Source: JAKEGK01 sp036507695
GTDB lineage: Bacteria > Pseudomonadota > Gammaproteobacteria > SZUA-152
DNA length: 10,364 nucleotides
Direction of reading: 5' to 3'
NCBI GenBank assembly: GCA_036507695.1
Contig: DATCIR010000216.1
Coordinates: 1-10,364 of the forward strand
Shown: piece after piece, positions 7,095 through 10,364 of the stretch
How the letters are laid out: each line of letters opens with the position of its first letter
Numbering within the stretch: the stretch's first letter is position 1
Notes under the pieces: model-generated
What the model was told of the DNA's origin: nothing
Databases searched by the model: none
What the model saw: the letters and a program-made list of their open reading frames with translations, nothing else
Position numbers and translations under genes: made by a program

Positions 7095-7163
7095 TTTTCA
7101 GTTAAGGTTCATGGATTGATCCAATCACGCACCTCACATTTTTAAATTTAAATACAACTGCCA

Positions 7164-7982
7164 ATGGAGCCGATTTTTTTAATCAATGGAGTCGCCGGGA
7201 ATCACGTGCCCGTTACCGACCGGGGACTTAATTATGGAGACGGCCTGTTCGAAACCATAAAAATCAGCGCGGGTGCGATCCAGTATTGGCAGCAACATAT
7301 GGCGCGATTACAGCGGGGTTGCGAACGGCTGCGTATCCCACCGCCGGACATCACATTGCTTCACACGGAAGCCTCACAGTTAATAAATCAATACTGCGCT
7401 GGCGCCAACGCCGTTCTTAAAATAATCATCACCCGCGGCAGCGGCCAACGGGGTTACAAACCACCAAGATCGGTCATGCCCACGCGTATTGTTGCGATAC
7501 TTCCATTTCCGGATTACCCGAACAGTTTTAAAAACCTGGGTGTAAAAATTACCATCTGCGAAACACGATTGGCCAGTAATCCGCGTTTGGCCGGTATAAA
7601 GCATTTAAATCGATTAGAGCAGGTGTTGGCAAGCGGCGAATGGGAGGATCACGATATCGTCGACGGGATCATGTTGGATAACGACATGCACGTTATTGAA
7701 GGCACCGGGTCCAATTTGTTTTGGGTATATCAGGGCAGGCTTTATACTCCCAGTTTAATGGAATGCGGTATTGAAGGCATCCTGCGCGATCGCGTGCTGC
7801 AATTGGCAGAAAAGTTGCAAATTACCGTCATGATTGGCCGCTATTTTATTGAAGATTTGTTGTCAGCCGACGAGGTATTTATCACCAACAGTATTCGTGG
7901 TATTTGGCCAGTCCGGCAGATCGATCACAATTCCTTCAAACCTGGGCCTTTAACACAGCAATTGATGGACGCCATTCAATAG
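7164..7982 (+). CDS. pabC: Aminodeoxychorismate lyase (PabC)
   Basis: PabC eliminates pyruvate from 4-amino-4-deoxychorismate to release p-aminobenzoate. It is a PLP enzyme of aminotransferase fold class IV, 272 residues (E. coli 269). Signs are the N-terminal DRGLNYGDGLFET (19-31), RGSGQRGY (91-98), the PLP-binding Lys146 in RLAGIKHLNRLEQV, VIEGTGSNLFWV (177-188) and ITNSIRGIWPV (240-250). The AGIKHLNRLEQV block matches E. coli PabC and favours it over the related IlvE and D-amino-acid transaminases, as does the adjacent pabB. The spacer from pabB is 69 nt, AT-rich near its end, and no clear SD precedes the ATG. The mltG frame begins 3 nt after the TAG stop, in the same reading frame. Confidence 0.94.
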   Translation: MEPIFLINGVAGNHVPVTDRGLNYGDGLFETIKISAGAIQYWQQHMARLQRGCERLRIPPPDITLLHTEASQLINQYCAGANAVLKIIITRGSGQRGYKPPRSVMPTRIVAILPFPDYPNSFKNLGVKITICETRLASNPRLAGIKHLNRLEQVLASGEWEDHDIVDGIMLDNDMHVIEGTGSNLFWVYQGRLYTPSLMECGIEGILRDRVLQLAEKLQITVMIGRYFIEDLLSADEVFITNSIRGIWPVRQIDHNSFKPGPLTQQLMDAIQ

Positions 7983-7985
7983 TAT

Positions 7986-9062
7986 TTGTCATCCGTGAAA
8001 CGCTTGATTATTAAAATAGCCGCCGCTTGCGTGGTACTCGTCGTTGTTATCGGCAGCTGGCTGCTGGTGGACATCAACAAGTTTCAAAGTACACCCGTCC
8101 AAGTGGAAGGGGAGGGTTTGCGCTACGAAATCAAGACCGGCGATACCCTGACGCGCGTGTCGAAAAACCTGTATGCCGCCAAGGTCATCGATCACCCCCG
8201 CTACCTGGTGTTATTGGGCAAACTCACCGGCACCGCCAACCAAGTTAAAACCGGCGAGTATCTATTCAAGCCAGGTACAACGACTAAGCAGTTACTGGAA
8301 CAGATTGTAAAAGGCAATACGATTCAATATGGCATGACGATTGTGGAGGGCTGGAATTATTGGGAAATGATGGCGGCCTTGCAGCAAAACGACTATCTTG
8401 AACATACGCTCAAAGGATTGAATCCCAAACAGGTGATGGAAAAACTGGGTAAACCCGGTGAACACCCGGAAGGCCGGTTTTTGCCGGATACCTATCACTT
8501 TCCCCGGGGCACCACCGATGCCGAGTTTCTTCTGCGTGCGTATCAGGCGATGGAAATCGTTTTGGAAAAAGAATGGGAGAACCGCACGGCTGATTTACCG
8601 CTAAAGTCGCCCTATGAAGCCTTGATCCTGGCGTCTATTATCGAGAAAGAAACCGCTGTTCCCAGTGAGCGCCCGGCGATTTCCGGTGTGTTTGTCAGGC
8701 GTTTAAACAAAAGGATGCGCTTGCAAACCGATCCAACGGTTATCTACGGCATATGGGAAAAATTTGACGGGAATTTGCGGCGCAAGGATCTGGTAAACGA
8801 TACCCCTTACAACACCTACCGGCGCCACGGATTAACTCCCACACCCATTGCCATGCCGGGGCTGGACTCCATACGCGCGGCATTGAACCCCGATGACAGC
8901 GGTGCGCTGTATTTTGTCGCCCGTGGCAACGGCAGCCACGTATTCTCCGCCACATTGGAGGATCACAATAAAGCCGTGATTAAATACCAGTTAAATGGCA
9001 AGGCCCGGCCGTTTTCCTCCCTGCGTGACACAAAAAACCCGGCACTAAATAACGTCAAATAA
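7986..9062 (+). CDS. mltG: Endolytic murein transglycosylase MltG (YceG)
   Basis: MltG is an inner-membrane lytic transglycosylase that cleaves nascent glycan strands and so acts as a terminator of peptidoglycan polymerisation. From TTG 7986 it has 358 residues (E. coli 340). A single hydrophobic segment at about 8-28 anchors it, with the rest periplasmic. A LysM-like part follows (YEIKTGDTLTRVSKNLY, 47-63), then the YceG catalytic domain with Glu220 in ASIIEKETA, RMRLQTDPTVIYGI (243-256), PYNTY (274-278) and YFVARGNGSHVFS near the C-terminus. The first in-frame ATG is at codon 117, inside the domain, so the start must be non-ATG: TTG 7986 or GTG 7995, which gives the family-like MKRLIIK. Neither has an SD; coupling to pabC, whose stop lies 3 nt upstream, is likely. 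Confidence 0.94.
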   Translation: MSSVKRLIIKIAAACVVLVVVIGSWLLVDINKFQSTPVQVEGEGLRYEIKTGDTLTRVSKNLYAAKVIDHPRYLVLLGKLTGTANQVKTGEYLFKPGTTTKQLLEQIVKGNTIQYGMTIVEGWNYWEMMAALQQNDYLEHTLKGLNPKQVMEKLGKPGEHPEGRFLPDTYHFPRGTTDAEFLLRAYQAMEIVLEKEWENRTADLPLKSPYEALILASIIEKETAVPSERPAISGVFVRRLNKRMRLQTDPTVIYGIWEKFDGNLRRKDLVNDTPYNTYRRHGLTPTPIAMPGLDSIRAALNPDDSGALYFVARGNGSHVFSATLEDHNKAVIKYQLNGKARPFSSLRDTKNPALNNVK

Positions 9063-9091
9063 TAACAATCAAACGGATACCCGTTTATAAT
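9062..9091 (+). promoter_or_regulatory. Candidate promoter just upstream of tmk
   Basis: A perfect TATAAT is at 9086-9091, with ATAACA (9062-9067, 4/6) 18 nt upstream. A 6-bp inverted repeat (9071-9076 with 9081-9086, loop ATAC) lies in the spacer. Initiation 6-8 nt after the -10 box would fall within a few bases of the tmk ATG at 9101. This is a box match only and could be chance in an AT-rich gap. Confidence 0.35.
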
Positions 9092-9100
9092 AACGCCCCC

Positions 9101-9736
9101 ATGTGCACAGGAAAATTTATTACCCTGGAAGGTTCTGAAGGGGCCGGCAAAAGCACCGCCATGCAAGCCGTGCAGGCGTGGGCGACACAGTCCGGACTTG
9201 ATTTCGTCACCACCCGCGAACCCGGCGGCACACCGCTGGCCGAAAAAATCCGCGACTTATTGCTTGATAAAAATCACGCCGCGATGGCGGATGACGCCGA
9301 GTTGCTGTTGATGTTCGCGGCGCGCGCGCAGCATATTAACGAATTGATTAAGCCCGCGCTGGCTGCGGGCCGCTGGGTTATCTGCGACCGGTTTACGGAT
9401 GCGACGTACGCGTATCAGGGCGGTGGCCGGGGTATTGCAACGGAACGTATTGCGCAGCTGGAACAATGGGTACAGGGCGGGCTGCGGCCGGATTTAACAC
9501 TATTGCTGGATTTGCCCGTCGAGCAGGGTCTGGCGCGCGTGGGGCAACGTGGCGGCCTGGACCGGTTCGAACTGGAAAAAGCCGGTTTTTTTGCGCGCGT
9601 GCGGGCGGTTTATCTGGATCGGGCAAAACAGTTTCCCGGCCAATATCGAATAATCGACGCATCCCAGAGTGTTGACGCCGTACGCCAGCAAATTCACCAG
9701 GCATTAACCGCATTTAAGGACCGGCTACAAACATGA
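9101..9736 (+). CDS. tmk: Thymidylate kinase (Tmk)
   Basis: Tmk phosphorylates dTMP to dTDP with ATP, an essential step of dTTP supply in the cytosol. The 211 residues match E. coli (213). The P-loop GSEGAGKS is at 11-18, the dTMP-binding REPGGT at 39-44, the DR motif at 96-97 in CDRFTDATYAYQGGGRG, and a LID with basic residues Arg150 and Arg155 (QRGGLDRFE), as in the E. coli-type enzyme. The 38-nt gap after mltG has no SD but a consensus -10 box; the ATG choice is fixed by the conserved KFITLEGSEG beginning. The TGA stop overlaps the holB ATG (ATGA), so the two are probably translationally coupled. Confidence 0.97.
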   Translation: MCTGKFITLEGSEGAGKSTAMQAVQAWATQSGLDFVTTREPGGTPLAEKIRDLLLDKNHAAMADDAELLLMFAARAQHINELIKPALAAGRWVICDRFTDATYAYQGGGRGIATERIAQLEQWVQGGLRPDLTLLLDLPVEQGLARVGQRGGLDRFELEKAGFFARVRAVYLDRAKQFPGQYRIIDASQSVDAVRQQIHQALTAFKDRLQT

Positions 9737-10364
9737 ATAAGAAATTCCTATTGCCCTGGCAGCAGCCGGTTTGGCAACATCTGGTGCAGCGCTACCAGGG
9801 AGAACAATTGCCCCACGCGCTATTATTAAGTGGCGCCGCTGGTCTGGGAAAATTGCATCTTGCGCAAAGTTTTGCACGCTGGTTGTTGTGTTCGCAAAAC
9901 CACGATCCCGCCACCGCGCGGGCAAACAGCGAACCCTGCGGCCAATGCCAGGGTTGTCATTTGATGAACGCGGGATCACATCCGGACTACCTCGGGGTGG
10001 CGCTGGAACCTGATCGTCAACAAATACCGATCGACACTATTCGTGAGGTGAGCCGTTATCTCTCGCTGAAGAGTCAATTCGCGCCTATGCAAATTGTTGT
10101 CATCGCGCCGGCGGAAGCAATGAATCAATATGCCGCCAACAGCCTGCTGAAAACGCTGGAAGAACCCACGCCCGGAACGTTGATTATTCTAGTGACCAGT
10201 CAGCCTTCCCGGTTGTTGCCAACCATCCGCAGCCGCTGCCAGAAGCTGGAGTTTTCCCCTCCCGGGCGGCGTGACGCCTTGGACTGGCTTACCGCCCAGT
10301 TGCAGAATAGTGCGAGCAGCGTTGCACACACCGATACAGCGCGATTGCTGACACTGGCGGGCGG
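9733..10364 (+). CDS. holB: DNA polymerase III subunit delta' (HolB), 3'-truncated
   Basis: HolB (delta prime) is the stator subunit of the clamp loader that places the beta sliding clamp on DNA. 210 codons are visible without a stop before the window ends; the family is about 320-340 residues, so the C-terminal collar domain is missing. I translated it by hand: LPWQQPVWQHLVQRY at the N-terminus, a P-loop-like GAAGLGK (34-40) in which Leu41 replaces the usual Ser/Thr, zinc-module cysteines 53, 69, 72 and 75 (C-x15-C-x2-C-x2-C), HPDY (83-86), NSLLKTLEEP (136-145) and the SRC motif (167-169). The degenerate P-loop agrees with delta prime, which does not hydrolyse ATP in E. coli. The ATG overlaps the tmk stop; AAGGA lies 12 nt upstream. 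Confidence 0.93.
   Translation, partial: MNKKFLLPWQQPVWQHLVQRYQGEQLPHALLLSGAAGLGKLHLAQSFARWLLCSQNHDPATARANSEPCGQCQGCHLMNAGSHPDYLGVALEPDRQQIPIDTIREVSRYLSLKSQFAPMQIVVIAPAEAMNQYAANSLLKTLEEPTPGTLIILVTSQPSRLLPTIRSRCQKLEFSPPGRRDALDWLTAQLQNSASSVAHTDTARLLTLAG

Noticed and set aside
7141..7152. Palindrome TTTAAATTTAAA before pabC
   Set aside because: Simple AT sequence expected by chance in a short AT-rich spacer; no promoter boxes at good spacing.

Overview
The window is a compact, all-plus-strand housekeeping cluster from a gammaproteobacterium. It holds eleven genes: plsX (5' end missing), fabH, fabD, fabG, acpP, fabF, pabB, pabC, mltG, tmk and holB (3' end missing). The gene order, the E. coli-type ACP and FabF, and the mltG-tmk-holB tail are characteristic of Gammaproteobacteria. 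The base composition looks close to balanced. pabB sits between fabF and pabC, unlike E. coli, where fabF is followed directly by pabC, so this is probably not an enterobacterium. I cannot name the genus.

Layout. Positions 1-5559 carry fatty-acid and phospholipid initiation: PlsX makes acyl-phosphate, FabH performs the first condensation, FabD loads malonate on ACP, FabG reduces the ketoacyl-ACP, AcpP carries the chain and FabF elongates it. Positions 5691-7982 carry the p-aminobenzoate branch of folate synthesis: PabB makes aminodeoxychorismate and PabC converts it to PABA. Positions 7986-10364 carry MltG (sets glycan strand length), Tmk (dTMP to dTDP) and HolB (clamp-loader delta prime). 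All complete genes have intact frames and the expected catalytic residues. The genes therefore link membrane, folate, wall and DNA-precursor supply, as in other gammaproteobacterial fab clusters.

Spacing suggests sub-operons. plsX/fabH and tmk/holB overlap by 4 nt, and pabC and mltG are 3 nt apart. Gaps of 74-322 nt separate fabH, fabD, fabG, acpP, fabF and pabB. The acpP gap holds an AT-rich candidate promoter, and acpP is followed by a strong GC-rich stem-loop. The fabD-fabG gap holds a 160-nt element bounded by 25-nt imperfect inverted repeats of a kind commonly seen dispersed between genes in environmental bacteria.

I see no undescribed system, CRISPR array, tRNA/rRNA gene, insertion sequence with a transposase, or prophage gene. 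The points worth a second look are modest: the inverted-repeat element, forced non-ATG starts in fabH, fabF and mltG, an alanine replacing the E. coli PabB nucleophilic lysine, a consensus -10 box that would make tmk mRNA almost leaderless, and the acpP 3' hairpin.
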